A stretch of 64,000 bases of DNA from Sphingomonas sp. AOB5 (GCF_029433115.1 NZ_JARNTV010000015.1:16038-80037); one strand, 5' to 3'; counted from the first letter of the stretch, positions 1 to 9,539 are shown. Translations and numbers: made by a program. Notes: generated by a model from the sequence alone, not told the origin.

Positions 1-701
1 TCAGCGTCGCCGATTTCGCGGGCGTGCAGGCGATGTGCGAGGCTGCGCTCAGCCGCTGGGGCCGGATCGATATCCTGGTCAACAATGCCGGCATCCTGCG
101 CGACCGCACCTTCGCCAAGATGGAGCTCGACGATTTCCGGCTGGTGCTCGAAGTGCATCTGATGGGATCGGTGAACTGCACCAAGGCGGTGTGGGATACG
201 ATGCGCGCGCAGAATTACGGGCGGATCATATTCACCACCTCGTCCTCCGGCCTGTACGGCAATTTCGGGCAGGCGAATTACTCGGCGGCCAAGATGGGGC
301 TGGTCGGCCTGATGCAGACGCTGGCGATCGAGGGCGAGCGCTATGGCATCCGCGTCAATTGCCTGGCGCCGAGCGCGGCGACGGGGATGACCAACGAACT
401 CTATTCGCCCGAGATGCTGGCGGGCCTCGGTCCGGATCTGGTCAGCCCGGTGATCGTCGCGCTGTCGAGCGAGGATGCGCCGAGCCGGGCGATCCTGCTG
501 GCCGGGGCGGGCAGCTTCGAACAGGCGCATGTCACCATGACCCAAGGCCTGTATCTGGGCGAAGGCGAAGGCGTTGCCGACACGCTGCTGGCACGGCTGG
601 GCGAGGTTGCCGCCCGCGAAGGCGAAGCGATCCCCGCGCGCGGCGAGGAACAGTATCGCTACGAGATGAGCATGCGCGCGGCGCATATGGTGCGCGCATG
701 A
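1..701 (+). CDS. SDR family oxidoreductase, (3R)-hydroxyacyl-CoA dehydrogenase-like (5' truncated)
   Basis: The reading frame is already open at base 3, so the N-terminus with the Rossmann glycine motif lies outside the window. What remains shows the SDR signatures LVNNAGILRD (NNAG), a serine-rich TTSSSGLYGN stretch and the catalytic YSAAK pair, followed by RVNCLAPSAATGMT. This pattern is closest to the dehydrogenase part of peroxisomal multifunctional enzyme type 2 and related bacterial 3-hydroxyacyl-CoA dehydrogenases, which use NAD(P)H on a CoA-thioester beta-hydroxyl. The stop overlaps the start of the following thiolase (ATGA at 698-701), so the two are probably translationally coupled and carry out consecutive beta-oxidation steps. 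The exact substrate cannot be read from the sequence; FabG-type reductase is the alternative. Confidence 0.85.
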   Translation, partial: SVADFAGVQAMCEAALSRWGRIDILVNNAGILRDRTFAKMELDDFRLVLEVHLMGSVNCTKAVWDTMRAQNYGRIIFTTSSSGLYGNFGQANYSAAKMGLVGLMQTLAIEGERYGIRVNCLAPSAATGMTNELYSPEMLAGLGPDLVSPVIVALSSEDAPSRAILLAGAGSFEQAHVTMTQGLYLGEGEGVADTLLARLGEVAAREGEAIPARGEEQYRYEMSMRAAHMVRA

Positions 702-1876
702 CCCCGGTCTATATCGTCGCGGCGCAGCGGACCGCGATCGGCACCTTTGGCGGGTCGCTCAAGGACGAGACCCCGGCGGTGCTGGCCACCACCGTCACCC
801 GTGCCGCGCTGGAAGCCGGTGGCGTCGATCCGGCGACGGTCGGCCATGTCGTGTTCGGACAGGTGATCCCGACCGCGCCGCGCGACGCCTATCTGGCGCG
901 GGTCGCGGGGATCGAGGCGGGGATTCCGCAGGAAGTGCCTGCGCTGACCCTCAACCGGCTGTGCGGTTCGGGCCTGCAGGCGGTGGTGTCCGCCGCGCAG
1001 ATGCTGATGCTGGGCGATGCCGACATTGCCGTGGCGGGTGGCAGCGAAGTGATGAGCCGTGCCCCCTATTTCGCGCCGATGACGCGCTGGGGCCAGAAGA
1101 TGGGCGATGCGTTGCTGGTCGATGGGCTGAACGGCGCGCTGACCGATCCGTTCGGCGCCGGGCTGATGGGCGTCACCGCCGAGAATGTCGCCGAGCGGCA
1201 CGGCGTGGATCGCGCGCGGCAGGATGAATATGCAGCCGAAAGCCATCGCCGCGCGGCCCGGGCGATCGCGGAAGGGCGGTTCGACGGGCAGATCGTGCCG
1301 GTCGAGGTGAAGGCCGGCCGCGCCACGCGGATGTTCGACACCGACGAGCATGTCCGCCCGGACGCCGATGCGACCGAGCTGGGCAAGCTGCGGACCATCT
1401 TCCGCAAGGACGGCACCGTCACCGCGGGCAATGCATCGGGGATCAACGACGGTGCGGCGGCCTTGGTGCTGGCAACGGCGGATGCGGTCGAGCGTCATGG
1501 GCTGACGCCGATGGCGAAGATCGTGGCGTACGGCCATGCCGGTGTCGATCCCGCCTATATGGGCATGGGTCCGGTCCCGGCGACGCAGGCGGCGCTGGCG
1601 CGGGCGGGGCTTTCGATCGCGGACATGGACGTGATCGAATCGAACGAGGCGTTCGCGGCACAGGCCTGCGCCGTTTCCGATGCGCTGGGCTTCGATCCCG
1701 AGCGGGTCAATCCCAATGGCAGCGGCATCTCGCTCGGCCATCCGGTTGGCGCGACCGGCGCGATCATCGCCACCAAGCTGGTGCACGAACTCGCGCGGAC
1801 CGGTGGACGCTATGGGCTGGCGACGATGTGCATCGGCGGCGGACAGGGGATCGCGCTGATCGTCGAGCGGGTGTGA
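698..1876 (+). CDS. Acetyl-CoA acetyltransferase (thiolase)
   Basis: A 392-residue thiolase, the usual family length. The full catalytic set is present at canonical spacing: nucleophile C89 in NRLCGSGLQAV, H348 in LGHPVGATGA and C378 in MCIGGGQG. It should cleave a 3-oxoacyl-CoA with CoA, or run in reverse as acetoacetyl-CoA synthase, in the cytosol. The ATG at 698 is chosen because the thiolase N-terminus MTPVYIVAAQRT begins exactly there and overlaps the stop of the upstream dehydrogenase; the open frame further upstream is a shadow of that gene. Pairing with the SDR suggests the last two steps of a fatty-acid-like side-chain degradation. Transcription converges with the acyl-CoA ligase, only six bases separating the stops, with no obvious hairpin terminator. 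Confidence 0.93.
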   Translation: MTPVYIVAAQRTAIGTFGGSLKDETPAVLATTVTRAALEAGGVDPATVGHVVFGQVIPTAPRDAYLARVAGIEAGIPQEVPALTLNRLCGSGLQAVVSAAQMLMLGDADIAVAGGSEVMSRAPYFAPMTRWGQKMGDALLVDGLNGALTDPFGAGLMGVTAENVAERHGVDRARQDEYAAESHRRAARAIAEGRFDGQIVPVEVKAGRATRMFDTDEHVRPDADATELGKLRTIFRKDGTVTAGNASGINDGAAALVLATADAVERHGLTPMAKIVAYGHAGVDPAYMGMGPVPATQAALARAGLSIADMDVIESNEAFAAQACAVSDALGFDPERVNPNGSGISLGHPVGATGAIIATKLVHELARTGGRYGLATMCIGGGQGIALIVERV

Positions 1877-1882
1877 CCCGGC

Positions 1883-3454
1883 TCAGCCGCCGCTGAACGA
1901 AGCGCGCAGGCTGAGCTTGTCGATCTTGCCGGTCGAAGCGAGCGGCATGCTGGGCACGCGCACGACCGAATCCGGGATCCACCACGACGCCACCCGGCCG
2001 CGCAGCGCGCCGAGCAGGTCTTGGTCCGAAATGTCCTGATCCTCGCGCAGCTCGACCAGCAGCATCGGACGCTCGCCCCATTTATCGTCGCTGCGGCCGA
2101 TCACCGCGGCGAGCGAGACCTGCGGCAGCGCGCAGACCACCGCCTCGATCTCGGCGGGGTTGATCCATTCGCCGCCCGACTTGATCAGGTCCTTGGCCCG
2201 GCCGGTGATCATCAGGTTTCCGCGCCGGTCGATCTTCGCCAGATCGCCGGTATCGAACCAGCCCTCGGCATCGGCGCAGGGCGTTTCCTGCCCGAAATAG
2301 CGCTCGATCACCGCCGCGCCGCGCACATGCAGCCGGCCTTCCCGATCGCGCTGGTCGGCCAGCGGATCGCCCTTCTCGTCGGCCAGCATCAGATCGACGC
2401 CGAGCGCGGGACGGCCCGAGATGGCGGCGGGGCGATCCGCATCGGTCATCACGCCGAAGGTGCCGACCGGCGACAATTCGGTCATGCCCCAGCTGGTCTG
2501 CACCGCCACGCCGAGCTGGTCCTCGATCCGCGCCATCAGCGCAGGCGGCATCGGCGCGCCGCCGACGGTGATCCGCTGCAGCGAAGGCAGCCGCGTGCCG
2601 GTCGTTTCCAGATGCTCGCACAGGCCGAGCCACACCGTCGGCACGCCGACCGCGATGGTCACATTCTCGCTCTCGATCAGCCGGGCGAGGCTGGCGCCAT
2701 CGGTATGGCGGCCGGGCAGGACCAGCTTCGCGCCGGCACCCGGCACCGCGAAGGGCAGGCCCCAGGCATTGGCGTGGAACATCGGCACCACCGGCAACAC
2801 GCTGTCGGTGCTACGCACGCCCAGCACGTCCGCCTGCATCAGCCGCAGCGTGTGGAGGAAGCTGGAGCGATGGGTATAGGTCACGCCCTTGGGCGCGCCG
2901 GTCGAGCCCGAGGTGAAGCACAGGCCGCTCGGTGCGGTCTCGTCGAAGCCGCCCCAAGCGATGTCGAGCGATGCCGCCTCGATAAGCGGCTCGAGCGTCG
3001 CGCCGATCCCGGGCGAGGCTTCACCGTCGATCACCAGCACGCGTTCGAGATGCGGCGCTTCCGCGACGATCTTTGCCGCCAGCGGCTGAAGGTCGGCGCT
3101 GACGATCAGGATCGTCGCGCCCGACTGGCCGAGCATCCAGGCGAGCTGGGTCGCGGTGAGGCGCGGGTTGAGCGTGTGGCACACAGCCCCCATGCCCATG
3201 ATCGCGTACCATACCTCGACATGCGCCTGGCTGTTCCATGCGAGCGTCGCCACGCGATTGCCCCGCACCACGCCATAGTCGCGCAGCAGCGAGGAGACCT
3301 TCAGCGCGCGCTGGCGCAGTGTCGCATAATCGACCCGGCGATTGATGCCGCCCTCGCCCGCAGTGACCACCTCGGTATCGGGATGCCATTTGGCGGCATG
3401 ATCGAGGATCCGGTCCAGCGTCAGCGGAAAGGATTGGATGCTCCCGTCGATCAC
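1883..3454 (-). CDS. AMP-dependent acyl-CoA ligase
   Basis: A 523-residue member of the ANL superfamily. The P-loop-like TSGSTGAPKG lies near residue 180, the A5 motif TSWGMTELSP in the middle, the YRTGD equivalent is WFDTGDLAKID, and the C-terminal lysine motif is STGKIDK. It should adenylate a carboxylic acid and transfer it to CoA in the cytosol. The frame stays open far upstream, but the esterase occupies that DNA in another frame; the start is the GTG at 3454, which overlaps the esterase stop as GTGA. This arrangement suggests coupled synthesis: the exported esterase releases an acid that the ligase activates for the beta-oxidation enzymes encoded at 1-1876. Medium/long-chain fatty acid or aryl-alkanoate are equally possible substrates. 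Confidence 0.9.
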   Translation of the reverse strand: MIDGSIQSFPLTLDRILDHAAKWHPDTEVVTAGEGGINRRVDYATLRQRALKVSSLLRDYGVVRGNRVATLAWNSQAHVEVWYAIMGMGAVCHTLNPRLTATQLAWMLGQSGATILIVSADLQPLAAKIVAEAPHLERVLVIDGEASPGIGATLEPLIEAASLDIAWGGFDETAPSGLCFTSGSTGAPKGVTYTHRSSFLHTLRLMQADVLGVRSTDSVLPVVPMFHANAWGLPFAVPGAGAKLVLPGRHTDGASLARLIESENVTIAVGVPTVWLGLCEHLETTGTRLPSLQRITVGGAPMPPALMARIEDQLGVAVQTSWGMTELSPVGTFGVMTDADRPAAISGRPALGVDLMLADEKGDPLADQRDREGRLHVRGAAVIERYFGQETPCADAEGWFDTGDLAKIDRRGNLMITGRAKDLIKSGGEWINPAEIEAVVCALPQVSLAAVIGRSDDKWGERPMLLVELREDQDISDQDLLGALRGRVASWWIPDSVVRVPSMPLASTGKIDKLSLRASFSGG

Positions 3455-5109
3455 CGGCAGGCTTCCACGGCAGGCGGCAGTGCAGGCGAGGCGACGCCGA
3501 CATTCCAGTTCCACGGGATGTTGCCCATTGCGCGGCGGCGGCACACGACCTGGTCGTGCAGCCGGTACTGGCCGGGCATCAGGTCCGTCGCGACGCGCGG
3601 CGTACCGGCAAAGATCATATAATCGGCTCGCTTGTTGTGGGACGGCCAGGCCGGCTGGCCCGGCGCCTTCGGCACGCCGGAGCGGGCGAAGGACGTCCAG
3701 TAATCGACCATCGCATCGGAAAGCGTTCGCTCCGCCGCGGTGTCGGGGAATTTCGGCCACAGTGCGGTGACCTGTCCGATCGTGCCGAACATGTAGGGCA
3801 CTTCGGAGGCGTGGAAGGCATGGATGCCGGCCTGATCGGCGGCAGGCGTGCCATGGTCGAAAAAGTAGAGATACGCGGGTTGCCCGATCCGCGCCTGTTC
3901 GCGCACCAGCCGCTGCGAGGTCCATCCGAAGAAGCCGTCGCGCGCCGCGCCGAAGATGCCGCCATCGATGTCGCTGGCCGGATAGAGGCGGAGGAAAGCG
4001 TCGGCCAGCTCGCCATAATTGGCGCGGATCGCGGCTTCGTATTTCGCGGGATCGAACTGCGAGACGTCGGGCAGCATCGGCAGGATCGATTTCATCGTGC
4101 GGATCTCGCCCGCGGTGAAACCGGTCATCAGCGGTACGCGCGCCTGCTCGCCGCGCTCGAACGTCTCGATCAGCTGGCGGGGCAGGATCTTGCCGTCGAC
4201 GATGGCGGTCGAGGCGAACCGGCCCTGCGCCAGCGCGGTGAGGCGCGGCCCGTCGATCGCGCGCAGATCGGCGAGGGTCCTCGCGCCGGCCATGGCGGCG
4301 AAGCCCGATCCGGTGCTTTCCGCAGAGGGCAGGCCATGGCTCGCCTGCTTCAGCTCCGGGATGTTCATCAGCGATGCGCTCTGGACGATTGCCCTGGCGA
4401 ACAGGCCGCGGGCATCGGGTGCGGCGAGCAGGTGCAGGATCGCGAGGCCGCCCGCGGATTCGCCCGCGATGGTCACCTTCGCCTTGCTGCCGCCGAACGC
4501 GGCGATGTTGCGGTTGACCCAGCGCAGCGCAGCGATCTGATCGAGCAGGCCATAATTGCCCGACACGCCCCGCGGCGATTCCGCGCTCAGTTCGGGATGG
4601 GCGAAATAGCCGAAGATTCCGAGGCGATAGTTGATCGAGACGACCACCACGCCGCGCTTCGCCAGCGCCGCGCCGTCGAACATCGCCTGTTGCGAGGAGC
4701 CGCGGACCAGATTGCCGCCGTGTATCCACACGAATACCGGCGCATTCTTCGCCTTGGCCGGTGCCCAGATGTTGAGCGACAGGCAATCCTCGCTCATCGC
4801 CGGATAGGTTTCGGCATAAATGCTGCCGGCGGGTGCCGCAGGCTGCTGGCAGGCGGCGCCGAACGCGCTCGCGTCGCGCACGCCGGACCATGCGGGAAGG
4901 GCATCGGGTGCCTTCCAGCGCCGCTCGCCGACCGGGGGCAGCGCGTAGGGGATGCCGCGGAAGATGCGCTCGCCATTGGCTTCGACGCCCTGCACTGCGC
5001 CTGCAGGCGCGCGAACGACCGGACCGGCCTCTGCAGGCGCGACCGCGCACAGGGCAGCGGCGCATAGGGTCGCGGCGTTCAGGGCCGCGATGCGATGGGC
5101 AATCGCCAT
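3451..5109 (-). CDS. Type B carboxylesterase, exported
   Basis: A 552-residue alpha/beta hydrolase of the carboxylesterase/cholinesterase (COesterase) family. The N-terminus has a Sec-type leader ending near ALCAVAPAEA. The oxyanion motif is WIHGGNLVRG, the nucleophile is S218 in AGESAGG, SEDCLSLNIW is the family signature around residue 106, and the likely catalytic histidine lies in the AFHASEVPYMFG segment. It should hydrolyse an ester in the periplasm or at the cell surface. It is the first gene of a two-gene operon with the acyl-CoA ligase (GTGA overlap at 3451-3454). A second paralogue lies at 19097-20644. Substrate unknown; the family covers aryl, lipid and drug-like esters. Confidence 0.9.
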   Translation of the reverse strand: MAIAHRIAALNAATLCAAALCAVAPAEAGPVVRAPAGAVQGVEANGERIFRGIPYALPPVGERRWKAPDALPAWSGVRDASAFGAACQQPAAPAGSIYAETYPAMSEDCLSLNIWAPAKAKNAPVFVWIHGGNLVRGSSQQAMFDGAALAKRGVVVVSINYRLGIFGYFAHPELSAESPRGVSGNYGLLDQIAALRWVNRNIAAFGGSKAKVTIAGESAGGLAILHLLAAPDARGLFARAIVQSASLMNIPELKQASHGLPSAESTGSGFAAMAGARTLADLRAIDGPRLTALAQGRFASTAIVDGKILPRQLIETFERGEQARVPLMTGFTAGEIRTMKSILPMLPDVSQFDPAKYEAAIRANYGELADAFLRLYPASDIDGGIFGAARDGFFGWTSQRLVREQARIGQPAYLYFFDHGTPAADQAGIHAFHASEVPYMFGTIGQVTALWPKFPDTAAERTLSDAMVDYWTSFARSGVPKAPGQPAWPSHNKRADYMIFAGTPRVATDLMPGQYRLHDQVVCRRRAMGNIPWNWNVGVASPALPPAVEACR

Positions 5110-5149
5110 GACTTCTCCCCGGATTGGATGGCTGCCGCGCGTGCGGCGG

Positions 5150-6178
5150 TCAGCCGATGACCTTGTTCAGCCGCTGCCAGAGCTGCTGGTCGAACTCCTT
5201 GTCGCCCGCCGCGGCGCCGGTGCGCACCACCACCAGCTTCTTGCTGGGCACGATGTAGAGGCGGCGATCGAACGCGCCGAGCGCGGCGATGGTATCGGTG
5301 GGCGCGGTGGCGATCAGCGGGCCGTCGCGGCGTCCACCCAGCGCGCGGATCGTATAGGCGCCGCTGTTCAGCCACCACAGCCGGGCATAGGCCGGGTTGG
5401 TGGCCGAGGGCGTGAACAGCGCCTTCAAGCTGGCTTCGGAAACCACGCGCTTGCCGTCGTTCGAGACGCCGCCGTGCAGCACCATCAGGCCGAACAGCGC
5501 GGTGTCGCGCGGGGTGGTGACCAGCCCGGTATCATTGCCGACCGAAGCGAGCGCGGCGGGCCGCTTGCGCCATGCGGTGTTGTTCATGCCGGCGGGCACG
5601 GTCAGCCAGTCGCGGGTGATGACGTCGAGCGGCTGTTTCGCGGCGGCGGCCACGATGCGCTTGCTCACGGCATAGACCGGGGTGTTGTAGAAGAAGGCGG
5701 TGCCCGCGGGCGCGGTGTAGCCGAACTTCTCGTCCAGCCCCGAGCTCATCGTCAGGATATCGAGGACGCGGATCTTTGCTTCCTGCTCGGGCGTCGCCTT
5801 GGACCAGCCGGCGCCGATATAGTCGGACACCGGCTTTTCGACGTCGATCAGCCCCTTGTCGATCGCGATGGCGACCAGCACCGCGACGAAGCTCTTCTGC
5901 TGCGACGCGACGTCCTCCAGGAGCGCGCCTTCGCCCGAGCGGCCATAGACGAACATCGCATATTGCGGATTGCCCTCGGGCGCGGGCCAGTATTTCTCGA
6001 CCAGGATCTTGCCGTCCTGGATCACCAGCAGCCCGGTGCTGTTCTGGTTGCGCGCATAGTCGAGCAGCGCGCTGACATCGGAGGCCGGGGTCGCAACTGC
6101 AGGCCGCTGCGGCGGAACCGCGGCGACGCCGGGCGCGCAGGCGATCAGCGAAGTGCACAGAAGCAGGGAAGCTCGCAT
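5150..6178 (-). CDS. Class C beta-lactamase-fold serine hydrolase, probable lipoprotein
   Basis: A 342-residue protein of the beta-lactamase/transpeptidase-like family (Pfam Beta-lactamase). The catalytic SxxK is S92-Q-Q-K95, and YNTPVY fits the YxN position. The leader MRASLLLCTSLIAC carries a lipobox-like LIAC with C14 as possible lipidation site, so it may be membrane anchored in the periplasm. Three consecutive ATGs (6184, 6181, 6178) follow CCGGAG; the third gives a 6-base spacing and is preferred, while the first overlaps the GntR stop as ATGA. Family members include esterases, D-aminopeptidases and 6-aminohexanoate-dimer hydrolase, so antibiotic resistance should not be assumed. Downstream of the GntR regulator in the same operon. 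Confidence 0.85.
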   Translation of the reverse strand: MRASLLLCTSLIACAPGVAAVPPQRPAVATPASDVSALLDYARNQNSTGLLVIQDGKILVEKYWPAPEGNPQYAMFVYGRSGEGALLEDVASQQKSFVAVLVAIAIDKGLIDVEKPVSDYIGAGWSKATPEQEAKIRVLDILTMSSGLDEKFGYTAPAGTAFFYNTPVYAVSKRIVAAAAKQPLDVITRDWLTVPAGMNNTAWRKRPAALASVGNDTGLVTTPRDTALFGLMVLHGGVSNDGKRVVSEASLKALFTPSATNPAYARLWWLNSGAYTIRALGGRRDGPLIATAPTDTIAALGAFDRRLYIVPSKKLVVVRTGAAAGDKEFDQQLWQRLNKVIG

Positions 6179-6180
6179 CA

Positions 6181-6966
6181 TCATCTCCGGTTGCCGGCTG
6201 CGCGGCGCTTGATCGGCGGAACGGGGCGCGGCAGCGGGGCGTCGGCCCGGACGCGGGTGCCGCGCGTCAGCATGATCCGGGCGACCTCGCCCTGCATGTA
6301 ATAGAGGATGTCGCGCGCGGCCTGGCTTGCCTTGTCGGCATCGCGGGTGACCAGCGCAGCGCGAACCTGGCGCCAATATTCATAGGGGCCGGGCGAGTCG
6401 GCGGTGAGCGCCAGCGCGACATAGGAGAAGTGGAAGCGCGTCTTGCGGCGGACCGACTCGATCATCTTCTGCGCATCGGTGCTGGCGCTTTCGGCCATCT
6501 CGCTGAAGATCGCTTCGCTGACCTCGATGATCTGTTCGGCCGGGGCGCCGCTGGCGGCGTCGCTCAGCAGGCGGTCGATATTGACCAGCATGTGCCGGAT
6601 CGCGGCGTCGGACCCGCGCAGGCAGGCGAAGCGCGCGGCAAGGCCATAGAGCGCGGCGCGGACTTCGTAGAGATCGAACACTTCCTCGACGGTGGTGGTC
6701 GAGACGCGCGCGCCGCGATTTTCCTCCAGCTCGATCAGGCCGTCATCGGCGAGCGTGCGTAGCGCACGGCGGACGATCGAGCGGCCGACGCCGAACTCGC
6801 TGCACAGCTTCGCCTCGCGCAGCCATTCGTCGGGCAGGAGTTCGCTGCGCTGGATCCGCAGCCGCAGCACCTGGGCGAGATCGTCCGCGGTGGACACCGG
6901 ATGGCCTTCGGCGTGATCGTCCTGCGATGCGGATTCCGGGCTGTCTTTCAAAGGTTTACCTCTCAC
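6181..6966 (-). CDS. GntR family transcriptional regulator, FCD (FadR-type) subfamily
   Basis: 261 residues: an N-terminal winged HTH (LRLRIQRSELLPDEWLREAK followed by LCSEFGVGRSIVRRALRTLA, residues about 30-95) and an all-helical FCD ligand domain to about residue 235. FCD proteins bind carboxylate ligands and usually repress nearby catabolic and transport genes. The start is a GTG at 6966. It overlaps the serine hydrolase downstream and is divergent from the TonB receptor at 7155; a good FadR-type operator (TTGTCGTACAA, 7067-7077) lies in the shared 188-bp region. It therefore probably controls both the hydrolase operon and the receptor/MFS/M28-like operon. The ligand is unknown. Confidence 0.88.
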   Translation of the reverse strand: MRGKPLKDSPESASQDDHAEGHPVSTADDLAQVLRLRIQRSELLPDEWLREAKLCSEFGVGRSIVRRALRTLADDGLIELEENRGARVSTTTVEEVFDLYEVRAALYGLAARFACLRGSDAAIRHMLVNIDRLLSDAASGAPAEQIIEVSEAIFSEMAESASTDAQKMIESVRRKTRFHFSYVALALTADSPGPYEYWRQVRAALVTRDADKASQAARDILYYMQGEVARIMLTRGTRVRADAPLPRPVPPIKRRAAGNRR

Positions 6967-7064
6967 GGATTGCTGCGTTCGTTTGAACTTTTACCAATCT
7001 CGCCCCTCGATTCCTATTGCGGCGGCCCCGCGAGAGCAAGCGATTTGTGCAACGATCAAATCAA

Positions 7065-7079
7065 GATTGTCGTACAATC
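7065..7079. promoter_or_regulatory. Candidate GntR/FadR-type operator
   Basis: A perfect dyad GATTGT-CGT-ACAATC; its core TTGTCGTACAA matches the TNGTNNNACNA consensus known for FadR-subfamily GntR regulators. It sits between the divergent GntR (start 6966) and TBDR (start 7155) genes. A TTGACA hexamer follows at 7083-7088, but no well-spaced -10 could be assigned. Binding is inferred, not shown. Confidence 0.5.
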
Positions 7080-7154
7080 CATTTGACATTGGTGCGCGAT
7101 AATTTGATGAAGCGGCCGTGGCGCAGCAAAAAATGCGCGCCAGTGGGAGGATGC

Positions 7155-9539
7155 ATGCGAGACTTTTTTGCCACGACCGCAACCCTTGCGCTCGTCATCG
7201 CGACGCCGGCTCTGGCGCAGACCGCGAACCCCGAATCGCAGGACAGCGCGGCGGCGACCCCGGCCGAGGATCAGGATCCCGAGACCAGTGCCAAAGCGCA
7301 GAGCGGCGATATCGTCGTCACCGCGCGCCGCCGCGAGGAAAGCATCCGCGACGTGCCGGGCACCATCTCCGCAGTGACCGCCGACCAGCTCGAATCCAAG
7401 GGCACCGTCGCGGGCAGCGGCGACCTGCTCAACACCGTTCCCGGCGTCCGCTTCAACGACGTCGCCAGCGAGAATCTCGCCGAGGTTTCGATCCGCGGAT
7501 CGGGCACGGCGCGCGCCACCGGCGCCGATTCGGGCGTGGGCCTGTTCGTCAACGGCGCCTATGCCGGCAGCTCGACGCTGGGCGGCCGCAACTTCAAGAC
7601 CATCGACTATTTCGATATCGAGCGGGTCGAAGTGCTCGAAGGGCCGCAGGGCGCGCTGTACGGCCGCAACTCCGAATTCGGCGTGGTCAACATCGTGCTG
7701 GCCAAGCCGCGCTTCAACGACTCCGGCTATATCCGCAACACCTTCACCTTCGGGCTGAACCAGGATCGCCTCGCGGTGGTCGTCAACAAGACGCTGAGCG
7801 ACACTGTCGCGATCCGCATCGGCGCCGAGGGCTATGCCCAGTCGGACGGCTTCTACTTCAATCCGCGCACCGAGAAATATTACGACAGCACCAAGGGGTG
7901 GAATGGGCGCGCCCAGCTCCGCTACCGCTCCGGCCCGCTGGACGTCACCTTCCTGGTGGATTCGCAGGACCTGAACCTGCCGAGCTTCGTCAACAGCCTG
8001 GTGATCCCCGGCGGCGGCGTGAACGCCGCGGTGCCGCAGGGCTTCCAGCAGTCGCGCTTCACCCTGCCGCATGAAGGCGAGGACGGCATGCAGCAGAAGA
8101 CGCTGCGCGGCATGCTGCTCGCCAGCTATGATTTCGGCTGGGCCACGCTGGAATCGACTACGATGGCGACGCGCTGGCGCTCCAGCCAGCAATATGCCTC
8201 GGCGATCGACTATCCCACGCTGGCGGCGCTGCGCCAGTCGGGCCAGCTTGGCCTCTATCCGTTCAGCCAGGTGCGTACCAATGTGGTCGACCGCACCTTG
8301 TATCAGGACCTGCATCTGACCGGGAAGACCGGCGCGCTGACCTGGATCGTCGGCGTCGAAGGCCTGTACCAGAATGACGATTACCGGCTGGCGGTGGCGT
8401 CCTCGCCCTGCGCCTTTACCGGCATCAATCAGGGCATCTGCACCGGTACGCCGACCGCGCCGGTCTGCCTGAAGCCGCTGCCGACCTCGGCCAACTGCCC
8501 GGCGACCTTCCCGCTGGTGTTTGGCAGCGACGCCAACACCAAGCAATATATCTACTCCGCGGCAGCCTATGCCTCGCTGCAATACACGATCGGCAATTTC
8601 TCGGTCGTCGGCGAAGGGCGCATCACCTATGACCACAAGGAGGCGACCCTGTTCGCCTATGCGCTCTACACCACCACCTATACCCGCGCGCCGACCACCT
8701 TCTCGTTCAGCGCGGAGCAGCCGGTGTTCACCGTCACCGCCAGCTACAAGGTGCCGGGCCTGAACAATGCGTTGTTCTATGCCAAGGTCGGCACCGGCTA
8801 TCGCGCGGGCGGCGTGAACAATGGCGCGTTCCGGGCGGCGGCGCCCAATCCGTTCGTGTTTACCTACGACAACGAAAAGACGCTGGGCTGGGAAGCGGGC
8901 ATCAAGGCAAACATCACGCCCAATCTGTTCTTCCGCACCGCCGCCTATCTGTCGCGCACGACCGATGCGATCACCAGCATCAACGATGGCTGCACGCTCA
9001 CCAATGCGTGCGGCGTGGCGGGGCAGAATTTCAACATCAATGGCGGCACGATCGAGGCACGCGGCGTTTCCGCCGCGCTCGACGGACGCTTCCGGCTCGG
9101 CGGCGGCCTGTTCTCGTTCGGCCTGAACGCCGCGACCCAGCGCGCCCGCTTCGAAAGCGTGCCCGCGGGTCTGACCGGCCTGCCGGTGGTCGGCAGCTCG
9201 GTCGCGCAGATCCCCGACTGGACCATGTCCGCGGTGGTCGATTACCGCCGCCCGATCAACGAGCGCGTGACCGGCTTCTTCAACCTGAGCTATTCGGGCC
9301 AGCGCGGCGGATCGCAGGACACGACCACGCTTGCCACCCCGGCGATCCCGATGACCGATTTTGACATCTTCAACGGGCAGATCGGTTTCAGCGTCGGCAA
9401 GACGCGGGTGGCGCTGAACGTGCGCAACCTGACCGATCGTCAGGTCCAGGTGCTCAAGTTCACCCAGGCGGGCTATCCGCTGTCGGTGCGCTACAACAAG
9501 CCGCGCACCTTCGCGCTGACCGTGGGCTATCGCTGGTAA
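7155..9539 (+). CDS. TonB-dependent outer-membrane receptor
   Basis: 794 residues. Signal peptide MRDFFATTATLALVIATPALAQ, then a TonB-box region GDIVVTARRREES, a plug domain to about residue 170 and a 22-strand-type barrel ending in an aromatic residue (TVGYRW). The ATG at 7155 follows GTGGGAGG with 4-bp spacing; the frame is open further upstream but lacks a ribosome site. TBDRs of this group import bulky organic nutrients across the outer membrane using TonB energy; there is no nearby siderophore gene, so an organic catabolic substrate is more likely than iron. It heads an operon with the MHS permease (9568) and the M28-like exported protein (10862), opposite the GntR regulator. Confidence 0.93.
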   Translation: MRDFFATTATLALVIATPALAQTANPESQDSAAATPAEDQDPETSAKAQSGDIVVTARRREESIRDVPGTISAVTADQLESKGTVAGSGDLLNTVPGVRFNDVASENLAEVSIRGSGTARATGADSGVGLFVNGAYAGSSTLGGRNFKTIDYFDIERVEVLEGPQGALYGRNSEFGVVNIVLAKPRFNDSGYIRNTFTFGLNQDRLAVVVNKTLSDTVAIRIGAEGYAQSDGFYFNPRTEKYYDSTKGWNGRAQLRYRSGPLDVTFLVDSQDLNLPSFVNSLVIPGGGVNAAVPQGFQQSRFTLPHEGEDGMQQKTLRGMLLASYDFGWATLESTTMATRWRSSQQYASAIDYPTLAALRQSGQLGLYPFSQVRTNVVDRTLYQDLHLTGKTGALTWIVGVEGLYQNDDYRLAVASSPCAFTGINQGICTGTPTAPVCLKPLPTSANCPATFPLVFGSDANTKQYIYSAAAYASLQYTIGNFSVVGEGRITYDHKEATLFAYALYTTTYTRAPTTFSFSAEQPVFTVTASYKVPGLNNALFYAKVGTGYRAGGVNNGAFRAAAPNPFVFTYDNEKTLGWEAGIKANITPNLFFRTAAYLSRTTDAITSINDGCTLTNACGVAGQNFNINGGTIEARGVSAALDGRFRLGGGLFSFGLNAATQRARFESVPAGLTGLPVVGSSVAQIPDWTMSAVVDYRRPINERVTGFFNLSYSGQRGGSQDTTTLATPAIPMTDFDIFNGQIGFSVGKTRVALNVRNLTDRQVQVLKFTQAGYPLSVRYNKPRTFALTVGYRW

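Noticed and set aside
3455..5065. N-terminal extension of the acyl-CoA ligase through the esterase region
   Set aside because: The extension is the esterase DNA in another frame; the ligase domain begins at the GTG overlapping the esterase stop.
5150..6178. Antibiotic-resistance beta-lactamase
   Set aside because: SxxK and the fold fit the broad serine-hydrolase family; catabolic context and lipoprotein leader favour an esterase or amidase role.
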